From: Brienomyrus brachyistius
Lineage: Eukaryota; Chordata; Actinopteri; Osteoglossiformes; Mormyridae
Assembly (NCBI RefSeq): GCF_023856365.1
Contig: NC_064555.1
Coordinates: 19,664,254-19,728,253, forward strand
DNA: 64,000 nt
Direction of reading: 5' to 3'
Part shown: one piece after another, positions 1 through 13,500 of the stretch
How positions within the stretch are numbered: position 1 is the stretch's first letter
How the letters are laid out: every line of letters starts with the position of its first letter
Translations under genes and position numbers: made by a program
Notes under the pieces: model-generated
What the model saw: the letters and a program-made list of their open reading frames with translations, nothing else
Told to the model about the DNA's origin: nothing
Databases searched by the model: none

Positions 1-403
1 GGAGGTGTACTTCCTGTGAGTAAGGAGTACTTCCTCATCAGTTAGGAGGTGTAAGGAGGTGTACTTCCTGTGAGCAGTCGGTGTACAGGTTCCCATTTCA
101 TGGACAGGGATTTCGAATTTTCCTAGTTAGCCATCCGATAAGCGTCCATCTACATTTAGATGACTAAGTGGCCTGGGAGAGCCTGCCCTGAGTCACTTTA
201 CCCACCACTGTTTCCTGCCTGTTTTAAACAAGTATTAGGAGAAGTTTGGTCACTCTTACACAAAGTAGGCAACAACAAAGCAGGGCCTGTGGGATGCAGA
301 AAATGATAGAAATCCAGTAGAGCCAAGCGAAGCTCTCAGCCAGGGAATCCCGGTGGGGGGAGAGCCGCAGATGGGCTGTAGTGTCCGTCAGGGTACAGCT
401 GGC

Positions 404-431
404 ATGGAGGATATGATTCGACACGCTCAAG
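404..431 (+). CDS. Candidate tiny alternative first exon of plectin
   Basis: An ATG opens nine codons (MEDMIRHAQ) plus one base, followed by a GTAGGA donor. This is the phase 1 ending that plectin exon 2 needs, and very short first exons (such as 1d and 1e) exist in mammals. The peptide does not clearly match a known one, and a 28-nt ATG-to-donor stretch can arise by chance. Confidence 0.22.
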
Positions 432-3400
432 GTAGGAACTTATTTTTCTTAAAAAAGATACCCGTAGATCCAGTGAAATAAGATCCATGATATTTTGTCA
501 GGTGTTACCTTTTGCATCCTTGTGAAGTGGCAGGAGGCCTCTAGCTATGAGAGCATATCGATTTTTGGTGGAACTGGTTACTGTATGTGTGTGGGAGTAC
601 ATGTGACTGGTGACTGGTTTGAAGGATCACGATTAACCACATCACCAAGTTCACAGTTTCCTCCATCATTTTACAACCAAACTATTCTAACTGTTAGAAT
701 ATTAATATAATTATACGCGTATCTTAATTTGAAAGCAGTGGCTGCCTCACTAATGAGATATTCCTATGCAGAAGTTCTAAAAAATAACACCTGTACAATT
801 ACCTAATTTTTAGCAGTTATTATGAGAATATAAAAAATTAAGTTGTGTTTCCTGTTCAAGAAGAAATTGTGCCATAGTTATATTTATTTGACTATATAAA
901 TCAAACAGCGAATGATTTTCTTATTGGTGTTTTTTGTGTAAAAAACAATATTGTGTGGTTATGTGGTTTAGACAGGACTCTAAAAGAATCTGTAAATCAT
1001 ACATCAGCAGCTTACATGGAGCCCAGTGGAGCCTCCAATGGGTCAAAGCAGATGATGGGTGGAGATGCTAGAGAATGCCTGCTGGTTGCTAGTAAACCTC
1101 TGGCTTGTGGTGTTATCAAACATGACATCATATAGTATATAACAGTACTGTATTGCACACATTTAGTGTGTGCTAACAATATTGTGTGTCTACAAGAAAA
1201 CAACTGCGTAGTTATATTTGGGTGTACAGAGGGAAATGAGATCGGGTCAGTCCTGTAGTGCAGTTTACTGAAGTTAGCTTTTTAAACATAGAGTTGAAAA
1301 ATTGTGCATCCTTTGTGTATCCTTTGTGCATCCCTTCAGCTGCCTTTTTTCTGGTCACATGTTTTTATATAGTTGTTAATCAGATCCTCATAGGCAGAAG
1401 CAGAACGATAATTATGACGAAACGCATTATACAGAAAGCAATGTGTCACATCTACGACACAATCAGCATTTTGCACAGAGTCTGTGGAGTCTGTGTTAGT
1501 TGCCTCGAAACGTCGAAAGGCAGTTTTGTGTGTTGTGCAGACAGCTGTCGAACAGAGCAGTGGCACGCGAGCTCAGCCTGGGCTGTGTCCGGCTGTGGAC
1601 AGAGAGGGCTTTGTGAGGGACACTGGCAGCAAAGAATGCTATGCTCCATCTTTATAGAAATCTAATATGATCGCTTGTGTTTGGAGGTTCTGGAAGCGCT
1701 TCTGCATTTTGGATTGTGGTAACCAAACGGCCGCCACGCAGGGGCAATATTTCCATCACGGAAAGCACTTGACTACACACGTCTGGGGTAGTTTTCCTCT
1801 CTTTTTTTTGAGTTTCCTGCCTTTTTTATTCTGTGCTACGCCCTTCTGGTGCTGATCAGCATACAGAGACTCTTAGCTGAGCTGCAGCAGAGCTTGCTTG
1901 GAAGGCCAGGAAGGGCCCCACGACATGGACTTCTGCTGTTGCCTGTGGTTCAGCCCGTTGGACGGTAGGTTCTGCGATCATCCCGTTTTCCGAAGCGTCT
2001 CCTGGCCGGGTGACACCACACGCATGTGCTTTTCTCATTTTCGGAAGGATGTCTTTTCAGCGGTGGGGCAATGTGATGTAGCTCTGCCACCTCCATGAGG
2101 TACAAAAGCGTGTGACGTGAACCTGCATAGTAGCATGGAGCTTCTACCACAGCTGGACCTGGGAGGGGGGGGGGGGGGCACAGGGCTGCTCTGAGACCAC
2201 TGGGTTACTGAAACACCAGGCAGACATTATGGAACCAGAAAGAAAAAACATTTCAGTCAGTGATCCCACATTCACCCTTGGGCATGTTCAGAGACTTTAT
2301 TTGTGAAAATAGAATTTGGTATATCAAGGGATTGGTGCTACATGTTACATGCAAAATGTAAGGAAAATGTCACATACACAACAATCTGGCAGTTGTACGT
2401 GGGAAAGCAATTGACCTTTAGGCTGCCATTTTTCCTAAAGGCATTCCTGAAATGGGTGTGGTGCAGCGTTACCTAATCTCTGTACCTGCGTGGGTGTGGC
2501 CTGCATTGTCTCTATGTCCTCAGCCGTCCGTCTGTCCTGCCCATCTTTATTTCATGGTCATTTAATCTGTCTTCCCCATCTCTTGAACTTCCGCTGCAGC
2601 CAGACTTATATGCAGCCTGGTCGTTTCAGTCTCTGCTCTTCTGGCCTTTCAGCATTGTATTCTTGCTTATTTGTGACTTTAAAAAACCGTGCATTAATTG
2701 CAAGCAGGCACGCAAGAAAAGTGTCATTCATGGTACGTTTATAGGGAAAGTGCTGTGTCATTGAGGTCAGGGGGATGGCAGGTAGAGCTGAGATACCCAG
2801 CAGTGTCCCCTTTGTGTCACACCTCTACACTGCTACAAGTCCAGGCCACTTTCCTTTGCTTCAGAATCAGACCTTCCAGTCTGCCTCAGGTGTTTCTGTC
2901 AGGCGAGAAGAGCTCATGTGCTCTACACTCTTGTGCCCACTAGACAACCCGCAGTGGTTTGGGCTGTAGCTGATAAAATCGGCTTTTTTAGCTCCCTCGC
3001 TAACAGTGTCAGAAAGAGATTTTGCAGTTGGGGTTTGTCTGCACTGTGCTTTGTGCATGTGCCAGTGATCCACGTGTCTATAGTCCTGCAGCTGTTGAAG
3101 GTGTGGTGTGGCTGTTTGCCTGGTCGTAAGGGTGACTTTACAGAAACTGTGGCTCCGTCGCTCTGTTTCTCTCTCTCTTGGCTAAGTTTAGCAGATAAAA
3201 CAAGGTCATGGGCACAAAGATAAAATATAGCAAATAACACATACAAGGAAATGTATCCAGGGAATATCTAGATAAAATAAGATGTCGCTATGCTGAGTGA
3301 AATGATAAATGATATACTAATGTAAATATTTTAACATTTTTTTTACACTAGAAAGAGAGGCGATGAACTGTTGCAGTGCAGTTTTGGCAATGGGTCCATG

Positions 3401-3980
3401 CGTGTGACGGGGCAGTACGTCATTCTCGTTTTGGGATCCACTCTCTCTCAGGCATCCACCACCGGGCTGCTGTCACGAGCTCTTTAAAGAACAAGGCTGC
3501 AAATACATTTATACTCTGTGCTTTGTCCCGATAAAGGTTTTTTAAAAAAGACGCTACATTCAGTCGCTGAAAGACACCCTGTGGGTGAGACGAAAAACAG
3601 TGAAACGGACGTAACTGAACCTCTGTAAAAAAAAAAGGAAAAGGCGAGGAGGTTCGTGAAGATTTTCAAGGGAAATACTCATCACAACGAGGGGGAATAG
3701 AGCTTAGACATGTGGGAAGAATTAGTTTTACAAGCTGAGTGAGAGAGAGAGACAGAGACAGACAAAAATAGACTAAAAGTCTCATCAACAAGAAATACAT
3801 TTAGAAAGAAGTAATGAAGGATGGTGTTGACAAGAGTCTTGCCAGGGAAAGTGTTTTAGGAACCAACAGGAAAGTAGTGTTTGATAGTATCTGCGGAATC
3901 GTACTTACTGCGGTGACGGGCTGCCTCTCCAAGGCCGAGCACACTGCGCATGACGAAGGGAAGCCTCATGTTTTATTAAA
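432..3980. other. 5' flank or intron, no gene recognised
   Basis: AT-rich sequence without a convincing exon. It holds a G-run near 2164-2178 and a GA-rich patch near 3740-3765. A 20-bp direct repeat lies just upstream at the window edge (1-20 and 55-74). Small ORFs on both strands here show no recognisable protein. Plectin first exons of the 1 or 1c type were not found and would lie upstream of the window. Confidence 0.5.
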
Positions 3981-4405
3981 TCTGCCCGGCCGAATCGAAG
4001 CCGACGCCTCCTGCTTCGGAGAACAGAGATGCCAGGCCAGCTGCGGCGACCGCGAGCCGGCTGAAGCTCGGCTGGCATCCGTGTGCCGCTGCCGCCGTCG
4101 CGAGCCGAACAGAAACAGGAAAAGGTGGGGGAGTGGAGTCAGGAGGGAGGGCCCCAGGGCAGCAGGGGAGGTGGCTGGGCAGGTTCTGCCTGCCAGCGGC
4201 TAACCCGAGGGACGGGACCAGCGAGAGAGGCAGCTCCTCAGCCTCGGTCCTGAAGTGGCAGAAGGATAGCCTTCAGAATTGAAAAGCCCAGACCGGCGCC
4301 ACACCCCTGCTCCCCCCTCCTCCTCCACCTCCTCCATCCTCACCTCCTGCTGCTCCCCACCCACCTGTCCGTGCCGACAGCACAACCCGCTGAGCTGTAA
4401 TCCCC
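3980..4405 (+). promoter_or_regulatory. GC-rich promoter / 5' UTR region of exon 1b
   Basis: A GC- and CpG-rich stretch in otherwise AT-rich DNA leads directly into the 1b start codon. It includes a CTCC-rich pyrimidine run near 4308-4360. This is the kind of sequence expected for a CpG-type promoter with leader; the transcription start is not determinable by eye. Confidence 0.5.
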
Positions 4406-4517
4406 ATGTCGGCGAATTCCCTAGAAAGTGTGTTCCCCAGCCTGGTGGTTCTGGGGCACGCCGTCACCCTGCTTGCTGTTTGGCAGTGGAAGAAACGCAG
4501 GAGGCAGGCGGTGGAAG
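4406..4517 (+). CDS. plec: Plectin alternative first exon 1b (mitochondrial isoform head)
   Basis: It encodes 37 residues plus one base. The peptide starts [18 protein letters not shown], continues with a hydrophobic stretch (VTLLAVWQW) and then a basic cluster (KKRRR). This matches the mammalian plectin 1b head, which also has FPSLVV.GH followed by a Trp-rich hydrophobic run and basic residues. In mammals this head anchors plectin in the outer mitochondrial membrane, so the same role is inferred here. The donor is GTAAGG and the exon ends in phase 1, so the last G joins AT of exon 2 to make the Asp of DERDRV. The ATG is preceded by a GC-rich leader. The reading frame is open upstream, but homology begins at this Met. 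Confidence 0.9.
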
Positions 4518-7500
4518 GTAAGGGGGCAGCGGAGGTTTTTACCGTGAGGGGGTGCACTCACAGTCTTAGAAGCAGGACCGAATTGCCGGTTTAATAGCCT
4601 GTTGTGTATTACAGCTGTTCCGTCTCGCTGCTCCTCAGCTTGCTTCTTTGTTTCTCAACACTTCACTCTGCACGCAATTCTCTCTCTCTCTCTCTCTCTC
4701 TATTCCCTCCCAGCTTTCCTGTTGATGCCCACTGTGTGTGGGGTTAACTGTTTAAGTGCCAGTTTTGTTGGATTGTTTGAACGGAGATTCCTTTAGTACA
4801 TAAAACTGCTTAAGTTGCTGGCTGTTTAACATTTTCCCCCTGGTCGAACTTCACAAAGGGCAACTCTGCTTATGTGTTTGTTATAAGTGTCATTACAGCG
4901 ACTGCGTGAGTGATGTCCCCTTAAAAACACAGACTCTACAGTAGGTAAATTGGCACCCGGCAATGGAGCCATGTGCTTTTAGGAATACAAAAGCACATCC
5001 TGTTGCACTGCACCTGCTTTAATAAGCAAGTAGAGCTGTCAAGGTTAAAAGTACATAATAGATATGAGCAAATGTTTGGTCAAATGTGTTCTAATGTTGA
5101 CTGTTGCCCGTGGTTACCACACCTGAAGGGTAGTTCCTCTGTCGTAAGCCATTCAGTCGATGTCCTAAAGGATCTCATTTGACTAGTAAATGTCAGGCCA
5201 TGTGTTCAGAAGTGGGAGAGATGGTGGTATATATGTAACTTTATTACAATGCATCTGACATTTTCCGTTGGAAATAATTAGTAATAATTCAAGAAATCAA
5301 GATTAGTGCATACAGTAGTGTGAGTTTTTAGAATTAGCGGGTCAGTTTGTATTCTAAGGGCAATTTACTGTATATTTACTTATATTTATTTAGAATCTGT
5401 TTCGGTCCAAAGTAACGTACAGGCAAGGCAGACAGGCTGTGTTTTTGGGTAGTGGGCTTAAGCTCAGAAGCATCAGAAAGCCCGACAAATAACATTTATC
5501 CATTAAGCTGTATTGCCTATGTAACCTTTGAGGATTAGGCCTGGGAAGTTTGATTGATGTATTTTGTTTTGAAGCCCATTATGGTCGAGCTCGTTCTTTT
5601 CAAGCCTGAGAGCTGCATCTCTCTGCTCAACAGGTTAATCCTTTGTGGTGGAGTCTTCTGAATGCCGCGTGACAGCTTCACGCGATGGATGATGTTTACT
5701 AAATAGAGTCTGCTGCCACACCCTAAAAGCAGATGCTTAATAAAGGAAAAGCAAAACAGAAGAACTTCTCCTTGTTAAAAATGATTGCCAACGCTTGACT
5801 CCCGGTTGCTTCACCTTTAAATATCTGGCATTCCTTCAAGCATTTCCTGGAGGCCAGATGTTTAGCAGGTATCTGGCAGGCTTTACTCCAAGTGTGCTTG
5901 GTGGGAAATATCTTTATATTGCTACATTTTCTTTGGTGACTCAGTGTTTCTGAAATACTGTTAGTTCCTCTTATTTATAATCCAGAATGTTCTTTTTTTC
6001 TGCCATTGGAAAAATGATTTAATTTTGTATTGTATGCCGGAGCATAATTCAGTCCCAATCCCTTTGCCGTTTCTTGAGGAATGATTCTTTAGTCCATTGT
6101 CGTCGTCGTCGTCGTCGTCGTCCCCCCCAGATTCCATATAGTCAAATAGTTTGTTCACATTAGACGACCGTTCGTCTTTACCAGTTTTGCTGCTGTTCAA
6201 AACCTGGCTGTTAAGGCAGAACAAATATAGTAATTAGAGAGAGAAAAAAATATATACAGTATAAATATTGTAATTTATTCTATAATTTATCGATTGGACC
6301 TCCCATTCAAAAATAAGATCCAATGAAATTCAATGGCAAATGTGCAAAAACTATAACAGCACGAAAACGATACGTGGATCTGTAGTTTTTACTCCGTGCT
6401 CCGTCCGCTAGCGATACGAACGCCTGTTATGTGTGTCAGGAAAGGCAGCACATTGAATTTACGCAAATATATATTCTCTGTTTATGTCCGTTGAGACAAG
6501 AAACTCCTGGCAAAGAGACTTAAACGCTGGATTCTTTCCCCTTAAATATTACAAACACGTAATAAAGGAAGTTAAACCTGAATAACACTGCATTACGGTA
6601 ACAAAAGCTGGTCAGACGAGGTCCGTGAATGCTTTTTATTATAATAGGCCTACATTATGCGTGAATAAGTCATAAATGCTGCATGTTTAATATGCAGACA
6701 AGGTTCGCTGGTACTCTAATAGTCAAAAGTTAACACTGTACTGTATCGCATTTATCATATGCTTAAGTATATGTTTATGATTTTAATAAAAGGTATTGAG
6801 GTTTGCATCGTAGTAATAAGCATGTTATATAAATATAGGAGACACTCAAGCCAGGGCAGGGGCGGCGTGTCTTTTAAAATATTTCAAATATCTTGGTTGC
6901 ACCCATGTACCCGGATATAACATGGAATCCAGGTGTGGCAGGTTTTACATGTGAAATTTTATCTGGAAAAACTAGATTCTTAAACTATAGACACTGAAAT
7001 TCAACGTACTCAAAGAACTTTCTCAGTGACATGTTTAATAAAGCATTAAAAATTTACGAAAACCTTTTATATAATATAAATGTGTGTGTGTTATGTGCAT
7101 AAAATTTATATACAAATAATTATTTAGATATTGCATGTGATTATAGCCATTACTATGTGCTACGGTCACGTTCAAGTTAAGGTGCCCATTACGTTAGGTG
7201 GATTAAGTGTCTATTGGAGTAACACGATGAAAGTAGCCTTTGATCACACGGGAAACCTCGCCCGTACTGGCTGTTCAGACACAAAGATCAAGGCCCTGAG
7301 GTTAAGTCAGGATGGTCCAAGAGCTCGCGTTTCAGCGCAAATAAAAATAGCGTTGGGTGCGATCGTAGGTAACTGCGCAGCGGCGACAGGAGAGGGAGGG
7401 TGCGCTCCGTCTCTGTGCGCCCGGAGAAAAAAAGGCAGGGCATTCAAATGCGAAGAAATTACAACATCTGAAACCGGATCCCGCTCCGTGTTTTTTCCCC

Positions 7501-10500
7501 TCTCTAGTAATAACGAACAGATTCTGGAAAAACAAAACGCTGCAGCGAGACTGGCTGCCCTCTCATACGCACGCCGCCCCGCCAAAGAACCGGCGTGAGA
7601 GCCTGGAGTTTTTACGCTACTGTACTTTTAGGAGATGGCGGGCAATTCCGCCGCGCCTCCCGGAGGGAAGCGTCGGTATGACATCTTTAATCAGGACCTT
7701 TTTTATGAACGGGCTAGTTATGTGATTGAGATGAGCTTGCAAGAAAGAAGCGCACTTTTGCTGGGTAAAATGTGCTGTGCAGGTGAGTATGCGGCGTGAA
7801 AGGTGGAGCCTGGGAAAGGCGGGTATCAGACTTGTGCTGTTTTAACCCTTTGAGTGTCAGCATCTGGAATCGGCCAAGAAACTGCTTCTGAAGTATTGCA
7901 ATGATGTACTCGGCTGCGTAGTTTGTGCTTTCCATAGCAAACGATATACTATGCATATAGCACTGTTTTGCGCCTACTCTGAAATATAACTTCAAGTTGT
8001 TTCTACCACTTCTTGTTCGCAGGAACCGTGTACTTATTAAAAGACGACAAGTTTTGTTGAATTATTCTAAGGCAGCAATTTTTAAAAGATTTTTCTTGAA
8101 ACGGCCCTATTTGTGCCTGTTCTTGCTTCGCGTGGTCTTCTGCGTGCAGCCCTTGCGTGCTACATTTGGCTTCATATGTATGATATTTTCGTTACTTACT
8201 GCTGTTTTGCATCCAGTTTGGCACTTTGTAATAAACTGTATTATATCAGCGTGTACACCTCTAGCGCCTCCAGTGACATTAGAGACATGTAAACTTCCTC
8301 TTAAGACGGCTGTCTTTTATTGGGGGTGGGTTTTCTGTGTTAAAGCACCCCGTGAATACAAACTGACTGTGCCAAAAACCAGACGCTATTTTATTCACAT
8401 CTGGAAGCTGTAATAAAGGGACATATCTGCCCACAATGAGAGCAGTAGGACTGCTTCTGCAGGGCATATTTACTTGTTATTGGTCCTGCTGTGGGTGCGT
8501 TTATGATTGTAACATTAACATAAAAACGAAATCGTAAAATATTTTAAAGGCTGCATATTTTCCGTTTATCCTCACTTTCGTTTATCCTCACCATGTTCTC
8601 ATCGTGAGCACAGTAATAGTATATATATCAGCTGCTTTGTACTAATTGTATAAGTAATTGATATAAATTCTCAATTAATAAAATGTATGAAACTTGGTAA
8701 CAAGCTCTTGGAGACTCGTATGAGTCAAATTTTATGGGACTACACCTTTGTCACAGAAGGGAAATAGCTGGCAGTTCATTCCTTCTGCGGGTTTTACTCT
8801 GGGTCTAAAAATACAGCGTCAGTCTGCATGGTCTGCCAGCTTCTGTCTCTGTGTGTTTGGGTCGTTGTCATGGAAACCTTCTCACGTTTCAGTTTTACTC
8901 ATACTCAAGTATTTAAATGGCATGCCGTATGTTTATGACTTGATTTATGACTTGGTGGATACTATGAGTGTAGAATCGAAATCCAGCTGTCCAGCAGACA
9001 AGGACTGCTAGATGATTTTCGGTAAAATGGGCAAAAATGAAGGGTTGTCGCTGATATCTAAGTGCACAAAGTAAGAAAATTACATCCATTAATTTTCAAA
9101 ACCGCTTTTTATCCCAGAAGCAATGGGCACGAGGCAGGGAACAACCCAGGATGGGGGTCCATCGCAGGGCACACTCGCACACCATTCACTCTCACATGCA
9201 TTCCTACGTGCAAATTAGCAAGTCCAATTAGCCTCAGCATATTTTTGGACTGTGGGGGGAAACAGGAGTACCTGGAGGAAACCCCACGACAGCATGGGGA
9301 GAACATACAAACTTTCACACATGTGACCCAGGCGGAGATTCAAACCCGGGTCCCAGAGGTGTGAGGCAACAGTGCTAACCACTGCACCACCAGGCCACCT
9401 CCAGAAAATTACATATTTATTAAATATGGCATAATAATAATGGCTGTGACTCATGTGTATTCAAACACTTCGGGGACCTACTAAAACTATTGTTACATCA
9501 CATATGTGCATTCAGGAAAACTGCGCTCAGTGTTCTCTGATTGACATCACTCAAATGGGGGGGGGGGGGGGGGGGGGGCATTGGAGGCCAGTCCAATTGG
9601 GGGATTGATGAGAGCTGGTGCTGCCCCCCTCAACGGCTCTACCACTGCCACTACAGTTATTTCAGTCCTACTCTATTGCAATACAGTCGCCTAACTGGAG
9701 TGTGGCACTGTAACCAGCAGGGGGAGATAGTTTATCAAACTGATTCTATGCATATGGATTTACTATATTCTCAAACACATTCTGATTAAATGGAAAGAGT
9801 GCCATGATTGTCTGAGAGAACTGGGTCAGTGCATTGTGTTTAGTCTGAAAAAAATGTTGCAAAGCAGTGTCTGCAAACAGACATTGATGAGCTGTTTGAA
9901 TGCCATGCATGTCTGCTTTGGTAGTGCCATTAATCCAGACCGGATTTGGCTGCTCCGCCCAAGTTCCCATTGTTCTTTCTTTGCCAGGATAGGTGTGCAG
10001 TTCCTTATTTTTGCTGTACAATGTGATGATTTACTGACACTGGTCCCAGGGCACAGTACTGAGCACACACATGTTTACGTATCCCACGCATGCTCACGTG
10101 TACCATGCATGCTCACATGTACCACGCATGTTCTTGTGTATGGCCCATCTAGTAGGGAGCATTAGGGTTCCCTCCTTCTCTGCCCCAGATCAGCGTGTTG
10201 TACTTGCAAGAGTGCGTGTCTGCTGCCGCCAGGAGGCGGTTAAAGTAAAACTGATGGCGGATTAATCTCTCTTTCTGTCGGCTTCCTCTCGGGATAGAAA
10301 GGGCTGGATAGTCCAGCAGGCTGATTTGGACAAGCCGTAGAAGGCTCAGGCAAATCATTAGCAAGTGAGGTTTTTCACCTTCCCAGCGCAAATAGCCAAC
10401 GTGGCATGATAAATGGCAGGCCTGTTCCCAAGTTTGGATGTTAATAGCTTGCTTGATGAAGGATTCTTAGTCCTAATGCTGGCCGGTCTCAGTGTGGGCT

Positions 10501-13500
10501 GGTCATTAACTTTAAGAGCTCCACTGGACTTATTTACGCCACTCTAACATCACTCTCAGTTTAGAAAGAGTAAGTGGTTTAAAGAAAGAGGGAAAACTTA
10601 GTACTGACTATGTCTATCCAATATGAGGACTCAGAATAACTGCTCTATATTTATTCTGAAAGGTGTACGATATGTCCTCTAGCTTGACTTCTTATATATA
10701 TTCTAATAACAGCATGAGTCACAGTTATGGGTGGGGGGTGGAGTGGGGGGGTAAACGATTAAACAAATACAGCCATCACTCCCGGATACGTCAGATTACT
10801 ACTGTTTGTAAAAAAAACAACAGTTATGTTGCACTTCCAGTTTAGAAATGAATATTAAATTAGGAGGAAGGTGATAGACTCCATATGCCATGCAGGTAAA
10901 TGTAAACTCAGTGAAGCGTGTGAAAACGACGATGGTGACGAGGGACAGAGCTGTGACGCCTGTTCTGCTGACTGTGAGGGGCGGCTCCGGCTGTGATGGG
11001 GCATCGCATCTGCTCACGCGCATGTGCACAGGACCCAGCAGTCCCAGATGATGCTTTATTCGGTGACGTGGGGGAGAGAAATGGAGAAGGCTGCTCATTT
11101 TCCGAATTCTGCATTTTTAAATGCTGACTAAGCTCCATAAATCGTTGTCATGCTGGTAGCCCCCTGACCTGAGACTGACACACGCAGCCTGTTGTAAGAC
11201 ATTGTACTGCGGTTTGCACCTTTATCGGGGTATTAAGAAAAGGGACATTTAAGGGACATTTGTTCTTAAATCTACAGAACAGAAGTTTAGCTGTAACACA
11301 CTCTTCAGATAAATAATAAAAAAAAAACGAATGAATTGCAGATGTTCATTAGACAGGAATTCTTTGCAGGGGTCCTTCTTAAAAAACCTGGCTCCAGAAG
11401 TGTATGTGACCTCCAGCCTCCAGTAGCCATTATTTGTAGGGCTTTGGCGAGCAGCTTTAATGGTGGCTGTGGCTCCGGTAGGAGGCAGATATGCAGCTCT
11501 GCCCTGCCACCTAGACGTGCTGCTTGCGGGCACTTGGAGTGCCTATCTGAGAGAAAAAACAAAATCCGCACCGTGAAGCACGATGAGTCATTCTCCCTGG
11601 ACCCCTCCCCAGGCTCCTGGTCCCATGTGGGATGCTGGGAGATCCTGCTGAGATTTCCATCACAACACCAGACTCCTGAGCAGGTGTTTCCGTAGCTTGT
11701 ATGTGCTTGTTAGCATTACATACAACTTAGCCTTACACTGAATGTGGAAGGAAAGTATAGGGTTTACACTAAATGAACGAGCAAATAACGTCCTGTTCAA
11801 ATGTTTCATCTGTTTACCTGTGTTTCTGTCCATCTGTCCTTTTTAACATTTGGCTTTTTAGTGGTGGTTGTTTTCTAGCTGCCCAAAGGCAGTTGTGTGA
11901 CGTTGTTCCTTCCATAACAGGTTCACTGACAGCACTGACATTACACTTCTGGCTTTCAGCTGAAACATTATTTCTTTTCTTCTTACTTAAGTTTTATTTG
12001 TGTCCATACTCACCGCAACTGAAAGGCAGGAAATCGCTCTTAAGGAAATGTGACGGTTTGAGGTAAAATGTCTGTATAACTTCCATTCCTGTTAGTAGCC
12101 TCGACTGTGATGGCCTCGTCCAAAAGAACCAATTCAGCCCAAACTAGAGACGCAGCGATTCTTCTGGTTTCAGTCCATTTTATGAAAGAATGTGAGGCAC
12201 CGGGAGACAAAACCCATTTTGTATTTAAGTTCCAGGGGTCCTGCATGTGGTCCTGCTTGAAGCTCATTCTTCCCATTACAACGACTGTAGAACGCCATAG
12301 TGAGCGGGTACAGGGTCTGTTCTATGAAGCGTGAAATGCATTTTCCCAAATATGTACATGTGTTATGCTTTTTCGTGGTGCTTTTAGGAACAAATGTGGT
12401 CAGTACAATGGGAATACGATATAATTTATGCTAATTAGAACTTACATGTTATCTGACGAGTGGTTCAAAATGGAGGAAGTAACAACAATAGCTGATATGA
12501 GACCCTAAGCTTCGTGATGATGTTAGTGCGCTGAGCCTCCGTCTGCTTTCATACGGCCTTCCTCAGCCAATCACTTTTTACATCCCCTTTGGTTCGTCAG
12601 CTGCTGTGGTCAACGTGGCTCGACAGGTTTTGCTGATTTTCATTTCTCAGTTCCATCGCCCAAATGTGTTTCTCAAGTAAGACAAAGAAAGATCCTTGGC
12701 TGCCATCGCTGCATCCTGGATGGTGACGCACGTTGGGCTTTTGAGGACGTTTTGAGCCCCAGGCCCCATTAACAAAGGGGTTTATTGAAATCTTGTCTTG
12801 TGGAACAGATGATGATAGATTTCCACCATTCCCTGGTTTAACAACCTGTCTTTCCTGTAATAATTAAGCCCTTATTTTTAGCTTCTGGATTTTGTAAATT
12901 GCCAACTGTGAGAGGTCCTCGGGCTCTTCGTCCTGAGATTATAGAGGCAGCACACAATACATGATAATATAAATGAATATAAAATTGGTGTCATATCAGG
13001 AAAAAGGAAACTGAGTTGCACAGAGAAGCCTTGCTGTTTTTTTTTTTTTTATGGATCTTCACTGGTCCTATATTGTGGCACCCAGAGGTGCGTTGATGTC
13101 CAGTAGAAAAGTCAACTATAATTGCACAAAAACACAGGAGTCTGGCTCTTTTTTCGGAACTGTTTATTGGTTGGTGAGGACATACTTCCTCCGGCTGTCC
13201 TGTTTGCATTTGTTACATCCCCCGCTGGCTACGATGCCACCTTAGGCTTAGCTTTTAGTGCGTCCACTGCTGGCATGACAAGCCACAGTGAGGAACATCT
13301 AGCCGGAGAAGGGCGTCAGTCACAGCCCAGAGCAGACCTGGCGGGGACCTGGGGGCAGGCTGAGATTGAACTGTAGGTTTTTGCTGTTTAGTAGCAAAAA
13401 TAGTGACAGAAGAAGGAGACTCAAAGCAGAAGAGAGAGAGAGGGAGAGCAGGAGGGGTGAGAGAGAGAGAGAGAGTGAGAGTGAGTGAAATTATAGGCTG

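Larger units (their letters stand above)
4518..7634. other. Intron between first exons 1b and the 7635 candidate
   Basis: AT-rich. It contains a (TC)n run at 4681-4700, a short SINE-like fragment near 5385-5500 (the 'tccaaagtaacgtac' motif common in fish repeats), a (GTC)n run at 6098-6122, and a GC-richer stretch at 7240-7630 that may be leader of the next first exon. No other gene seen. Confidence 0.5.

Noticed and set aside
1258..1665. 135-codon ORF near the left end
   Set aside because: Cys-rich mixture with an overlapping antisense ORF; no recognisable domain or splice context.
5961..6224. Minus-strand ORF with a run of Asp
   Set aside because: The run is the (GTC)n microsatellite; no other protein-like feature.
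7131..7598. 155-codon ORF just upstream of the 7635 first exon
   Set aside because: No similarity to plectin or any known family; more likely promoter or leader sequence with chance open frame.
12664..12676. ATG TGT TTC TCA A followed by GTAAGA, a phase 1 micro first exon
   Set aside because: Only 13 nt with no upstream promoter character and no match to known heads; likely chance.
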